Assembly (NCBI GenBank): GCA_028287035.1
Contig: JAQBQL010000057.1
Coordinates: 1-43,876, forward strand
Reading direction: 5' to 3'
DNA: 43,876 nucleotides
Origin: Labilithrix sp.
GTDB lineage: Bacteria > Myxococcota > Polyangia > Polyangiales > Polyangiaceae
Notes under the pieces: model-generated
Seen by the model: only the letters and a program-made list of their open reading frames with translations
The model's database searches: none
What the model was told of the DNA's origin: nothing
Shown: positions 9,202-16,858 of the stretch, piece by piece
Layout of the letters: each line of letters begins with the position of its first letter
Numbering within the stretch: the stretch's first letter is position 1
Made by a program: the position numbers and the translations under genes

Positions 9202-9573
9202 CTAGCTCAGGGACGGGCCCTTCACCACGATTACGAACAGGCACTCGCCGTCAGGTTGAGCAGGGAAGTCGGCTACGTACTTTGCTGACGCAGCCGCGCA
9301 ACGCTCGACCGCCATCGCCGCGTCTTCCGCGAAGAGCTTCGGACAATACCAGTTCGCGTATGCTGGGATAACCTTCCCTCCCGGAGTTACGTACACATCT
9401 CCACCAAGAATGACGAGACGACCGCTCCGGAGCAGCTTGATAGCTTCCAGCGCGTCCATACGATTCAGACCGTATTCAGTGACACCCGTGCTCAGCAGCA
9501 GCGAGACGCCCTCGTCTCGCAAAAGTTCCTGGTACGCGATCCATGCAGCGGCAGTGCCAGCTTGAATGTTCAT
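9202..9573 (-). CDS. Imm40-like immunity protein
   Basis: Protein of 123 aa from ATG 9573. The central part matches what I know of the Imm40 family of polymorphic-toxin immunity proteins: GVTEYGLNRMDALEAIKLL, then ILGGDVYV and an AYANWYCPKL segment, followed by a helical C-terminal half. Immunity proteins of this kind bind and neutralise a cognate toxin domain carried at the end of a secreted or contact-delivered toxin. No toxin gene is visible on either side, so this is an orphan immunity gene in the window. Codon use is less GC-biased than in the neighbours, which fits recent acquisition. The Shine-Dalgarno site is weak (CAGG 8-11 nt upstream). Confidence 0.72.
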   Translation of the reverse strand: MNIQAGTAAAWIAYQELLRDEGVSLLLSTGVTEYGLNRMDALEAIKLLRSGRLVILGGDVYVTPGGKVIPAYANWYCPKLFAEDAAMAVERCAAASAKYVADFPAQPDGECLFVIVVKGPSLS

Positions 9574-9827
9574 TTCTATGGCCTGGGCACAAATGGGCGG
9601 TGGTTGATCATGCCGTTCGAATAATCACGGAATCAACGAAGAGCAGGTTGCAAGTTGCAATCGAGCTGCTCGCACGAATGCCGCTAGCTGCGTGCGGCGT
9701 AGAGCGCGATCCGTACGTCGACTTGAGCAGCCGCTCCGGCGGAGTCGAAGGGCGACCGGTGCTGCGTACATCGCACCGAACACCGGCGACAGCCTCGCTG
9801 CGCACCTGTAGAGGGGATTTACAAGCG

Positions 9828-10088
9828 TCACGACTCAACATCCACGGTCAGCCCGTTCTGCTGGAAGGCGGCATCGATATTCGCAACGATCTCGTTCCGC
9901 TTCGTGTCATCGATGGGTACGCCCGAGCCCTCCCACTCGACGATCGACGTCTTGTAAATTACAAAATCAAACGGTCCCGTAAGCATCTCGCCGTCCACAA
10001 GGACGGTCTGCGTACCTTCCCGGTACCGAAGACCGGCGCGCCCTAGCATCGTGATGCCGCATCCCGGACCACTCATTTCCTTAGACAT
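9828..10088 (-). CDS. Imm74-like immunity protein
   Basis: About 86 aa from ATG 10088, chosen because TGGAG lies 8 nt upstream; an in-frame ATG at 10115 is further away. The sequence LRYREGTQTVLVDGEMLTGP, then FDFVIYKTSIVEW, PIDDTKRNEIVANIDAAF and a final LTVDVE fits the Imm74 family of small immunity proteins: a short beta region with a (E)xLTGPxDFV(I/V)Y motif, the SI.xW segment and a C-terminal helix and strand. It has no signal peptide and should be cytosolic. No partner toxin is adjacent. It is on the same strand as the Imm40-like gene, 254 bp upstream of it. The gap 9574-9827 holds no supported gene. Family assignment is from memory of the motif, not a search. Confidence 0.65.
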   Translation of the reverse strand: MSKEMSGPGCGITMLGRAGLRYREGTQTVLVDGEMLTGPFDFVIYKTSIVEWEGSGVPIDDTKRNEIVANIDAAFQQNGLTVDVES

Positions 10089-10304
10089 GACTTGGTCTCC
10101 ACGGAACACTGCCAAGTGGCCCGAACCCTCTGCGGCGGAGCTTTCCGCCGAGACGATCCGAAGCGCGGGGCCAGCGCGGCGGGCAGGAGGACTGCCGCAA
10201 TTTCGACCGTAGCTGCCCCCGCGGTAGACAGCAATCGCTGTCCCTCCGCTTTCAAACCGATGAAGTGGGTTTGAAGTAGCGCGTGTCCTTCAGCATTGGC
10301 TCGT

Positions 10305-10631
10305 TCACATAGCCGGCGACTCTCCGGACAACCACCGCTTGAAGACAGGCACATCGGTCAGCCAGGGACAGGCTCGTTCGACGGCGCTCACGTACTGCTC
10401 TCGGAGTTGGCGTAACATGTTCTCGGCTTCGGCCAGGTGCACGACTTCGACCGACGGGTCCGCCCCGCACGACCCCGATGCGCACGTGCCGCGGCCGTTG
10501 GCTCGCAGCGCGGGGCGGGTGACGCGCCGACCGTGACGGGCTAGTTCCGATTCGGAACTGACCTTCAAGGTGCCGAGCGCACGTGCGCAGGTCCGTCGTG
10601 AGCGCTTGCTCGGTGTTCGCCAGATGTTCAT
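10305..10631 (-). CDS. Small hypothetical protein, possibly degenerate, coupled to the gene upstream
   Basis: A 108-aa frame whose ATG (10631-10629) overlaps the TGA of the upstream gene (10630-10628) as ATGA, the usual sign of translational coupling. The C-terminal 45 residues (HLAEAENMLRQLREQYVSAV, then CPWLTDVPVFKRWL) look like genuine amphipathic helices. The N-terminal half is Arg-rich and reads through the palindrome repeat at 10543-10575, which suggests that a repeat has inserted into, or been captured by, an older gene. Treat as a possible broken or chimaeric gene. Confidence 0.4.
   Translation of the reverse strand: MNIWRTPSKRSRRTCARALGTLKVSSESELARHGRRVTRPALRANGRGTCASGSCGADPSVEVVHLAEAENMLRQLREQYVSAVERACPWLTDVPVFKRWLSGESPAM
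10543..10575 (+). repeat. Palindrome-containing repeat, copy B
   Basis: AGTTCCGATTCGGAACT (10543-10559) is a perfect 17-bp palindrome around a central T. AAGGTGCCG follows after 7 extra bases (10567-10575). It is in the same orientation as copy A at 8906-8931. Confidence 0.55.
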
Positions 10632-10990
10632 GGGTCCGCGGCCACAATCTTGGCGCGCTCGTCCTCGAACACGGCAACGGCTTCGGGCTCAGCGTCGAAG
10701 AATCGCTCCCAGAAGCCAGTGGCGTTCCATGGTTCGGGGGCCAGCGATAGGCCACCACCTCTGGGTATCGTCACCACCCACGTTGGAGGGATCACCGAGC
10801 TGACGACCTCGAACATCTCGGGCTGGAAGAGCGCGGGCGTTGGCTCCTCCCCAACGAGCCGGAGGCGTATCCTGCCAGGCTCCATCCAGATCTCCAGCAC
10901 GTGGTACACGCTGTCGATCTTGACCCATGGCGACCTCTCGACAGGCTGGCCCATAGCGTCAATCAGCTTTGTACAACGAACCTTCATCAT
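10628..10990 (-). CDS. Small protein of unknown function, paralogue of the 8058-8435 product
   Basis: 120 aa from ATG 10990 (a second ATG follows at 10987). It begins MMKVRCTKLIDAMGQPVE, has a VYHVLEIWMEPGRIRLRL strand pair, PALFQPEMFEVVSSVIPPTW, and ends with FWERFFDAEPEAVAVFEDER. These features align with the protein encoded at 8058-8435 in order and spacing, so the two form a diverged family with one member at each edge of the island and opposite orientation. No signal peptide, no membrane segment. I do not recognise a named family; an immunity or SMI1-like small-domain role would fit the neighbourhood but is not shown. Confidence 0.65.
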   Translation of the reverse strand: MMKVRCTKLIDAMGQPVERSPWVKIDSVYHVLEIWMEPGRIRLRLVGEEPTPALFQPEMFEVVSSVIPPTWVVTIPRGGGLSLAPEPWNATGFWERFFDAEPEAVAVFEDERAKIVAADP

Positions 10991-11128
10991 CCATTCGCCG
11001 AGGGCGGGACTCCGTCGTCGCTGTCCTCATACCAGGACTGGGGCTGCGTCGGACGAGCGACAATGTTCTTGCGCCCTCGGGCGGGGCCTCCCGCCCGCCC
11101 ACGCGGCTTTCCCCACGCCCCCAACCGC

Positions 11129-11134
11129 TCTAAC
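11129..11134 (+). promoter_or_regulatory. Possible -10 element of recD2 next to the start codon
   Basis: TCTAAC lies 9 nt before GTG 11144, and there is no Shine-Dalgarno sequence (the gap is GTCCCCCCC). No clear -35 hexamer was found. Together with similar cases in this window it suggests a leaderless or nearly leaderless transcript. Confidence 0.35.
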
Positions 11135-11143
11135 GTCCCCCCC

Positions 11144-13438
11144 GTGGCCACTCCGCCCCCCACCGAGACGAGTATCGAGGGGGAGGTCGAGCGCGTGACG
11201 TTCGAGAACCGCGAGACGGGGTTTCGCGTGGTCAAGGTGCACGTCGAGGGGAGGCGCGCGCCGCTCTCGCTCGTCGGGACCTTTCCGCCCGTCAACGTCG
11301 GGGCGCGCGTGCGGGCGCGCGGGATCATCGAGAACGACCGCAATCACGGTGAGCAGCTACGCACCACCAGCGTGACCGAGCTCGCGCCCACCACGCTCGC
11401 CGGCATCGAGAAGTACCTCGGGTCCGGGCTCATCAAAGGCATCGGCGCCACCTTCGCCCAGCGCATCGTCGCGACCTTCGAGCTCGAGACGCTCAAGGTG
11501 CTCGACGAGCAGCCCCACCGCCTCCGCGACGTGCCCGGGCTCGGGAAGGCGCGGGCCGAGGCGCTCGTCGCCGCCTGGCAGGAGCAGCGATCGATCCGCG
11601 ACGTCATGATCTTCCTCCAGTCGCACGGGGCGTCGCAGATGCTCGCGGCGCGCATCTTCAAGCGCTACGGGCCGAAGGCGGTCAGCATCATCTCCGCCAA
11701 TCCGTACCGGCTCGCCATCGACGTGTGGGGCGTCGGGTTCCGCACCGCCGACCGGATCGCGGCGTCGATGGGCATCGGAAAGGAGTCGCTCGAGCGGCTC
11801 CAGGCGGCGCTCCTCCAGGCACTGCGTGATGCGACCGAGCAGGGGCACTGCTTCGTCGTCGCCGAGGACCTCACGGGACGCGCGGCGCGCCTCCTCGCCA
11901 CCGATCAGGATGCCGAGGGCGAGCTCGACGCCGTCCTCGAGGGCCTCACGCACGCGCTCGCGGAGACGGTGCGCGCCGGCTACGTCGTCGCCGAGGCGGA
12001 CGGGACGCTCGAGCGCGCGCGTGCCGATCACCTGCGCGGCGCCGCCATCTACGACGAGAAGATGTTCGATGCCGAGAAGCGCCTCGCCGTCCGCCTCGCC
12101 TCGCTCGCGGCCACCCGCAAGGACGATCTCCACGGCTTCGAGGAGGCGGTCGCCGCCTTCGAGAACGAGACCCACACGACGCTCGCCGAGGAGCAGCGCC
12201 TCGCCGTCGAGACCGCCGCGCGCTGCCCGCTGCTCGTCGTGACCGGCGGTCCGGGTGTCGGCAAGACCACCATCGTCAAGGCGATCCTCAGCGTCTTCGA
12301 CCAGGCGGGCATCACGACGCGCCTCGCCGCGCCGACCGGACGCGCCGCCAAGCGCATGAGCGAGGCCACGGGACGCGAGGCGGCGACGCTCCATCGGCTC
12401 CTCGAGTACGACCCCAAGAAGAACGCCTTCAAGCGCGACGCGAAGAACCCGCTCGATGCGGGCGCGATCATCGTCGACGAGAGCTCGATGGTCGACGTGT
12501 GGATGGCCGATGCGCTGACGCAGGCGGTGGCGGACGGCGCGCGCCTCGTGCTCGTGGGCGACGTCGACCAGCTGCCGAGCGTCGGGCCGGGGTCCTTCCT
12601 GCGGGACGCCATCGACTCCGCAGTCGTGCCCTGCGTGCGGCTCGTGCGCATCTTCCGTCAGGCCGAGCAGAGCCTGATCGTCCAGAACGCCCACCGCATC
12701 AACGCCGGCGAGTTTCCGGTGCTGCCCGCGCCGGGCGACACCACCGCCGACTTCTTCGTCATCGAGAAGCGCGACCCCGACGAGGCGCGCCGGATCATCC
12801 TCCAGCTCGTGACCGACCGGATCCCGAAACGCTTCGGCCTCGACCCGCTGCGCGACGTGCAGGTGCTGACGCCGATGCACCGCGGTCCCGCGGGGACGGC
12901 GGCGCTCAACGAGGAGCTGCAGGCCGCGCTCAACCCGGTCGGGCCCTCCATCGCGCGCGGCAAGAGCCTCTTCCGCCTCGGCGACAAGGTGATGCAGCTC
13001 AAGAACGACTACGACCGGAACGTGTGGAACGGGGACGTCGGCATCGTCGCGTCCGTCGACGTAGAAGAGGAGTCGCTCGTGGTTCGTTTCGCCGACGGAG
13101 GAAGCTCCGCCGAGGTGCGCGACGTGCCTTACGACGGAGGCTCGCTCGACGAGCTCACGCTCGCCTACGCCTCGACCATCCACAAGTCGCAGGGGAGCGA
13201 GTACCCGGCGGTCGTCATCCCGCTCCTCACGACGCATTTCGTGATGCTGAACAAGAACCTGCTCTACACGGCGGTGACGCGCGGCAAGCGGCTCGTCGTG
13301 CTCGTCGCCGACCCGCGCGCGATGCGCATTTCGCTCACGCCACGTGACGAGGGCGAGGACGGCGCGCCGCGCGGGCGGCGAACGAAGCTCACCGAAAGGA
13401 TTCGCGCCGTCTCTTGCGGTACGCAGGTAGCGGGGTAG
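11144..13438 (+). CDS. recD2: RecD2-type SF1 DNA helicase
   Basis: 764 aa from GTG 11144, the residue where similarity to the family begins (IEGEVERVTFENRETGFRV); longer in-frame starts would add a Pro/Arg-rich extension unlike the family. The N-terminal OB-like domain is followed by helix-hairpin-helix motifs (IKGIGATFAQRIV, DVPGLGKARAEAL). The helicase core has Walker A TGGPGVGKTTIV near residue 365, Walker B IIVDESSMVD near 442, GDVDQLPSVGPG, and the C-terminal STIHKSQGSEYPAVV motif near 677. RecD2 is a 5'-3' helicase of the RecD family that acts without RecBC; in other bacteria it takes part in DNA repair and replication-fork processing. Length is close to the roughly 715 aa of Deinococcus RecD2. 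It marks the end of the accessory island. Confidence 0.93.
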   Translation: MATPPPTETSIEGEVERVTFENRETGFRVVKVHVEGRRAPLSLVGTFPPVNVGARVRARGIIENDRNHGEQLRTTSVTELAPTTLAGIEKYLGSGLIKGIGATFAQRIVATFELETLKVLDEQPHRLRDVPGLGKARAEALVAAWQEQRSIRDVMIFLQSHGASQMLAARIFKRYGPKAVSIISANPYRLAIDVWGVGFRTADRIAASMGIGKESLERLQAALLQALRDATEQGHCFVVAEDLTGRAARLLATDQDAEGELDAVLEGLTHALAETVRAGYVVAEADGTLERARADHLRGAAIYDEKMFDAEKRLAVRLASLAATRKDDLHGFEEAVAAFENETHTTLAEEQRLAVETAARCPLLVVTGGPGVGKTTIVKAILSVFDQAGITTRLAAPTGRAAKRMSEATGREAATLHRLLEYDPKKNAFKRDAKNPLDAGAIIVDESSMVDVWMADALTQAVADGARLVLVGDVDQLPSVGPGSFLRDAIDSAVVPCVRLVRIFRQAEQSLIVQNAHRINAGEFPVLPAPGDTTADFFVIEKRDPDEARRIILQLVTDRIPKRFGLDPLRDVQVLTPMHRGPAGTAALNEELQAALNPVGPSIARGKSLFRLGDKVMQLKNDYDRNVWNGDVGIVASVDVEEESLVVRFADGGSSAEVRDVPYDGGSLDELTLAYASTIHKSQGSEYPAVVIPLLTTHFVMLNKNLLYTAVTRGKRLVVLVADPRAMRISLTPRDEGEDGAPRGRRTKLTERIRAVSCGTQVAG

Positions 13439-13441
13439 ACT
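13414..13441 (+). promoter_or_regulatory. Sigma-70-like promoter of the small membrane protein gene
   Basis: TTGCGG (13414-13419), 16-bp spacer, TAGACT (13436-13441). The -10 element includes the TAG stop codon of recD2. The ATG at 13454 is 12 nt beyond, so the leader would be only about 5 nt. Confidence 0.5.
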
Positions 13442-13453
13442 CGTGAGTCCTCG

Positions 13454-13981
13454 ATGGTGAAGCGCCTGATCGTAGGCCTCGTGCTGGGTGCGGTGATCGG
13501 CGCGGTCATCGCGGCGATCCTCGTGCAGGGGCTCGGGATGGTCGCGTTCGGGAACGCGTTCTTCGCGTATCTCGCGGCGGCGGCCACCGGCGTCGTCACC
13601 GGCCTGGTCGCCGGCAAGCCCATCTGGTCGGCCGACGGGAAGATCGAGGCGGGGCTGAAGGCCTTCTTCGGCGTGCTGCTCGGGCTCGGCGGGATCTTCG
13701 CGCTGCGCACGTGGGGCAACGTCGACGTGAACCTGTCGGGGCTGCACGCGGGGCAGGGCGCGCTCGGGATGCTGCCGGCCGCATCGCTGCCGATCATCGC
13801 GGCGGTGCTCGCGGCGTTCTACGAGATCGACAACTCGCCGTCCGACGCGAAGAAGGACGCGGCGGCCGCCACCGCGGCGCCTGGCAAGAACGGCGCGACG
13901 AAGAAGGTCCGCATCGCGGACGACGAGGACGAGCTCGACGACGACGTCGAGGAGCCCGTCGCCAAGAAGAAGGCTCGCTGA
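13454..13981 (+). CDS. Small membrane protein with charged C-terminal tail
   Basis: 175 aa from ATG 13454. Hydrophobic segments at about 5-27, 33-53, 68-87 and 105-122 suggest four membrane spans (for example LIVGLVLGAVIGAVIAAILV, and Gly-rich AAATGVVTGLVAGK). The C-terminal 45 residues are an Ala/Lys-rich then Asp/Glu-rich tail (DDEDELDDDVEEPVAKKKAR), probably cytoplasmic and disordered. The Gly-zipper-like spans recall small channel or scaffold proteins, but I do not recognise the family. It starts 15 bp after recD2 and is followed 31 bp later by the deacetylase. Confidence 0.75.
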   Translation: MVKRLIVGLVLGAVIGAVIAAILVQGLGMVAFGNAFFAYLAAAATGVVTGLVAGKPIWSADGKIEAGLKAFFGVLLGLGGIFALRTWGNVDVNLSGLHAGQGALGMLPAASLPIIAAVLAAFYEIDNSPSDAKKDAAAATAAPGKNGATKKVRIADDEDELDDDVEEPVAKKKAR

Positions 13982-14012
13982 GCCGCCGCGGGCGCCCCGC
14001 GCGTCCGTCACC

Positions 14013-14792
14013 ATGCCGCCTGCGCGCCTCGTCTTCCTGCTCGCGACCGTGGGGGCCGTCGGCTTCACGGCGCGGGCCATCATGACCGCGCCGCCCGCGC
14101 TGCCCTGGTGCGTCCTCGCGGCGGCGCTGTACCTGGGCATCCTGTTCAGCGGCGTCTTCGTGCTGCGGCTGCGCATGTTCGTCGACGCGGTGGTGCGCGG
14201 ACCGCGGGACGCGCGCGGCGTCGTGCTCACGTTCGACGACGGACCCGACCCCGTGCACACGCGCGACGTGCTCGACGCGCTCGACCGGCACGAGGCGAAG
14301 GCGACGTTCTTCGTGATCGGCAGAAAGGCCGAGGAGCATCCCGACGTGGTCCGCGAGATCCTCGCCCGTGGTCACTCGGTCGGGGTGCACGGGTTCGGGC
14401 ACGACCGCCTCTTCGCGATGCGCGGGAGCCGCCGCGTCCGCGAGGACCTCGAGCGCGCGGTCCGGTCGCTCGAGAAGATCACCGGCGAGACGCCCACGCT
14501 CTTCCGGCCGCCGATCGGGCACACGAATCCCACGATCGCGCGCGTCGTCGATCAGCTCGACCTCACGACGGTCGGCTGGTCGGTGCGCGCGCGCGACGGC
14601 CTCGCGAGCACGCGCCCCGCCGACGTCATCGCGCGCATCACCCCGGGCCTCGCCGACGGCGCCATCGTGCTCCTGCACGACGCGCCCGAGCGCGGAGAGC
14701 GTAAGCCCGCGGGCGTGACGGCGCTGCCCGAGCTGCTCGAGAAGATCGCGGCGAGGAATCTTCGCGTCGTGCCGCTCGCGTCGTTCCTCTAG
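14013..14792 (+). CDS. Membrane-anchored polysaccharide deacetylase (CE4, NodB-like)
   Basis: 259 aa from ATG 14013. Two N-terminal hydrophobic segments (about 5-24 and 31-52) anchor the protein. The NodB domain follows: TFDDGPD at 73-79 gives the catalytic base and a metal-binding Asp, HGFGH gives the two metal His, RPPIGHTNP corresponds to motif 3, and LLHDAPE to the C-terminal His motif. The family removes N-acetyl or O-acetyl groups from peptidoglycan, chitin-like polymers or exopolysaccharide, using a divalent metal. The active site would lie in the periplasm or outside. The substrate cannot be told from sequence. It is near but not overlapping the small membrane protein gene. Confidence 0.88.
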   Translation: MPPARLVFLLATVGAVGFTARAIMTAPPALPWCVLAAALYLGILFSGVFVLRLRMFVDAVVRGPRDARGVVLTFDDGPDPVHTRDVLDALDRHEAKATFFVIGRKAEEHPDVVREILARGHSVGVHGFGHDRLFAMRGSRRVREDLERAVRSLEKITGETPTLFRPPIGHTNPTIARVVDQLDLTTVGWSVRARDGLASTRPADVIARITPGLADGAIVLLHDAPERGERKPAGVTALPELLEKIAARNLRVVPLASFL

Positions 14793-14823
14793 CGGCGAGG
14801 CCACGCGGCGAGGCGCGTCCGAC

Positions 14824-15849
14824 CTAGACCTCCGGCGCGAGGGCCTCCGCGACGGCGCCGAGGGAGGGACGCTGCGCCGGGTCGAGCGAGAGCAGCAGCT
14901 CCACCAGCGGTCCGAGGCCACGAAGGCGAGCCGCCGCGGCGCGGGTGCCCTGCGTGCGGATCGCCCGGAGCAGGGCCGCGGGCGTCGCCGCAACGAACGG
15001 CAGGGCGCCCGTGAGGCACTCGTGGAGCGTCACGGCCAGCGACCACGCGTCGCCGGCGGCATCGGCCCTCGCGCCGCCGAGCTGCTCGGGCGCCATGTAC
15101 GCCGGGGATCCGACAGCCTCGCCCGTTCGCGTGATCCGCGACGCAAGCGCCGCGTCCATCGGGACCTCGGCGAAGGATCGGGCGAGCCCGAGGTCGAGGA
15201 GCTTCACCGCGCTTCCCGGGTGGCCGCCGACCAGGAAGACGTTGGCGGGCTTCACGTCGCGATGCACGGTACCGGCGCCGTGCACGTACGCCAGCGTCGT
15301 GGCAACCCGGCCCGCGATCGTGGCGGTGACCGTTCCATCCAGCGGCCCCGCGGCGAGGCGTGCGGCCAGTGACTCGCCGGTGAGGAGCTCCATGACGAGG
15401 GCGGGACAGCCCGCCTCGACGTCGGGAAGCACTTCGACCACGCGCACGAGGCCCGGATGAACGAGGGCCGCGGCGAGCCTCGCCTCGCGGAGGAAGCGGT
15501 GGCGCGCGTCACGGGCGAACCCCTTGAGCAGCTTGATCGCGACAGGCTCCCCGCTGGCACGCTGTGTGGCGCGCCACACCACGCCCATCGCGCCTTCCCC
15601 GATCGGGTGCTCGAGGACGTACCGGCCCGCGAGCGTCGCGCCTGCCGCGATCTCGTACGACGACGCACCGGTGACGGGCGCGCGCTGCACCCCGGCGGCC
15701 GCCGTGAGCACGAGATCGCTCGCGATCGCATGACAGGACGCACAGCCCGTGACGTGCTCGCGCGCGCGTGACGTCGCGACGCCATCGAGACGCCCGGCGA
15801 GATAGTCGAGGAGGACATCAGGTTCGAGGCAGTGCACGGCTTCGCTCAT
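14824..15849 (-). CDS. Cytoplasmic Ser/Thr protein kinase with N-terminal zinc-binding anti-sigma motif
   Basis: 341 aa from ATG 15849 (GAGAAG immediately upstream). Residues 1-45 carry an anti-sigma zinc-finger motif, H32-x3-C36-x2-C39 in EHVTGCASC, preceded by the amphipathic helix LLDYLAGRLDG. The kinase domain starts near 75: glycine loop GEGAMGVV, AIKLLKG, catalytic loop HRDVKPANV, DLG instead of DFG, SPAYMAPEQ, and a complete C-lobe. No membrane segment is present, so unlike most bacterial PknB-type kinases it is soluble. It is transcribed divergently from a sigma-70 family factor (15925), which is the likely partner of the zinc-finger part. A plausible model is sequestration of that sigma factor with release governed by kinase activity; this is inference. 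Confidence 0.85.
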   Translation of the reverse strand: MSEAVHCLEPDVLLDYLAGRLDGVATSRAREHVTGCASCHAIASDLVLTAAAGVQRAPVTGASSYEIAAGATLAGRYVLEHPIGEGAMGVVWRATQRASGEPVAIKLLKGFARDARHRFLREARLAAALVHPGLVRVVEVLPDVEAGCPALVMELLTGESLAARLAAGPLDGTVTATIAGRVATTLAYVHGAGTVHRDVKPANVFLVGGHPGSAVKLLDLGLARSFAEVPMDAALASRITRTGEAVGSPAYMAPEQLGGARADAAGDAWSLAVTLHECLTGALPFVAATPAALLRAIRTQGTRAAAARLRGLGPLVELLLSLDPAQRPSLGAVAEALAPEV

Positions 15850-15888
15850 CTTCTCGCTTCGCTCGATCTCGCCGGCAGGCCGCGCAGC

Positions 15889-15916
15889 TTGATGGAATGC
15901 GCGGGGGCCGTATAGT
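15889..15916 (+). promoter_or_regulatory. Sigma-70-like promoter of the sigma factor gene
   Basis: TTGATG (15889-15894), 16-bp spacer, TATAGT (15911-15916). GTG 15925 follows after 8 nt, so the transcript would be leaderless. The site lies in the 75-bp divergent gap shared with the kinase gene. Confidence 0.6.
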
Positions 15917-15924
15917 CGGCGGGC

Positions 15925-16833
15925 GTGTCCGGCCTTGCTGACAAATTTTTTGGCCTCGCGGCCTCCGCAGCCGACGGCGGCGGCGGCGGCGGCGCGATCC
16001 CGCACGAGGTGAGCGAGGAGGCGGAGCGGTTGCTCGCAGCGGGCCTCGCCGAGGGAAGGGGGCGAGCCGAGATCGATGTCGACGCCTATCTCGCCCACGT
16101 GCTCGCCGTTTGCCACAAGGCGGACCGCAAGGGCGAGATGCTCGCGACGGTGCGCGGCCTCGCGCTCGGCGACCTGGCGTTCGCGACCGCATGCGCGTCA
16201 GGCGACGCACGCGCCATCGCTGCCTTCGAGCGGGAGCTCGTCGACGCGGTGCCGAAGGCGCTCGTGCGGCTGAAGCCGGACGCCCGCTTCGTGGACGAGG
16301 TGCGTCAGGAGCTCCGGCAGAAGCTGCTCGTCGGCGCGCCCGGACAGCCGCCGAAGATCATGGAGTACGAGGGCCGTGGCCCGCTGGCCGCGTGGGTACG
16401 CGTGGTCGCGATGCGCATCGCGTACACCCACCATCGGGACGCCGCGAAGACGACGAGCGATGACGTCGACGCGTTCGAGCGCCTCGCCGATGGCGCCGAC
16501 GCGCCGGACGTCGCGCACCTCAAGGCCCACTACGCCGTCGAGGTACGTGCCGCGTTCGAGGAGGCGGTGCTCGCGCTGCCGGTGGAGGCGCGGTCGGTGC
16601 TGCGGGCGAGCGCCGTCGAGGGAATGACCATCGATCAGATCGGCGCCGTGTACCAGGTGCACCGCGCCACGGCGGCGCGGTGGCTGTCGCACGCAAGGAC
16701 GACGCTGCTCGACGGCCTCAGGGCGGCGCTGCAGCGGCGGCTCGGGGTGGAGCGCGCCGCGTGTGACAGCATCGTCGCCCTGGTGCGTAGCCGTATCGAT
16801 CTCAGCATGAGCCGCGTGCTCGGCCCCGGCTGA
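15925..16833 (+). CDS. RNA polymerase sigma factor of the sigma-70 family, ECF-like, myxobacterial type
   Basis: 302 aa from GTG 15925, placed by the promoter just upstream; no Shine-Dalgarno site. The first 95 residues are Gly/Ala/Glu-rich and not conserved. A region 2-like segment follows (DARAIAAFERELVDAVPKAL, FVDEVRQELRQKLL, then EYEGRGPLAAWVRVVAMRIA), and region 4 near the C-terminus is a helix-turn-helix: VEARSVLRASAVEGMTIDQI followed by YQVHRATAARWLSHARTTL. The GRGPLAAWVRVVA pattern is typical of the large ECF-like sigma factors of myxobacteria. It would direct RNA polymerase to an unknown regulon. The divergent kinase with an anti-sigma motif is the natural candidate for its control. 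Confidence 0.83.
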   Translation: MSGLADKFFGLAASAADGGGGGGAIPHEVSEEAERLLAAGLAEGRGRAEIDVDAYLAHVLAVCHKADRKGEMLATVRGLALGDLAFATACASGDARAIAAFERELVDAVPKALVRLKPDARFVDEVRQELRQKLLVGAPGQPPKIMEYEGRGPLAAWVRVVAMRIAYTHHRDAAKTTSDDVDAFERLADGADAPDVAHLKAHYAVEVRAAFEEAVLALPVEARSVLRASAVEGMTIDQIGAVYQVHRATAARWLSHARTTLLDGLRAALQRRLGVERAACDSIVALVRSRIDLSMSRVLGPG

Positions 16834-16858
16834 ACGCCCGCGCGCTGGCCTTTCCTCC

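Noticed and set aside
9608..9841. Two overlapping minus-strand frames between the Imm40-like and Imm74-like genes
   Set aside because: Neither has a ribosome-binding site, a conserved motif or coding-like composition; probably intergenic.
10073..10354. 93-codon minus-strand frame upstream of the Imm74-like gene
   Set aside because: It overlaps the supported start of the Imm74-like gene in another frame and has no start signal or motif.
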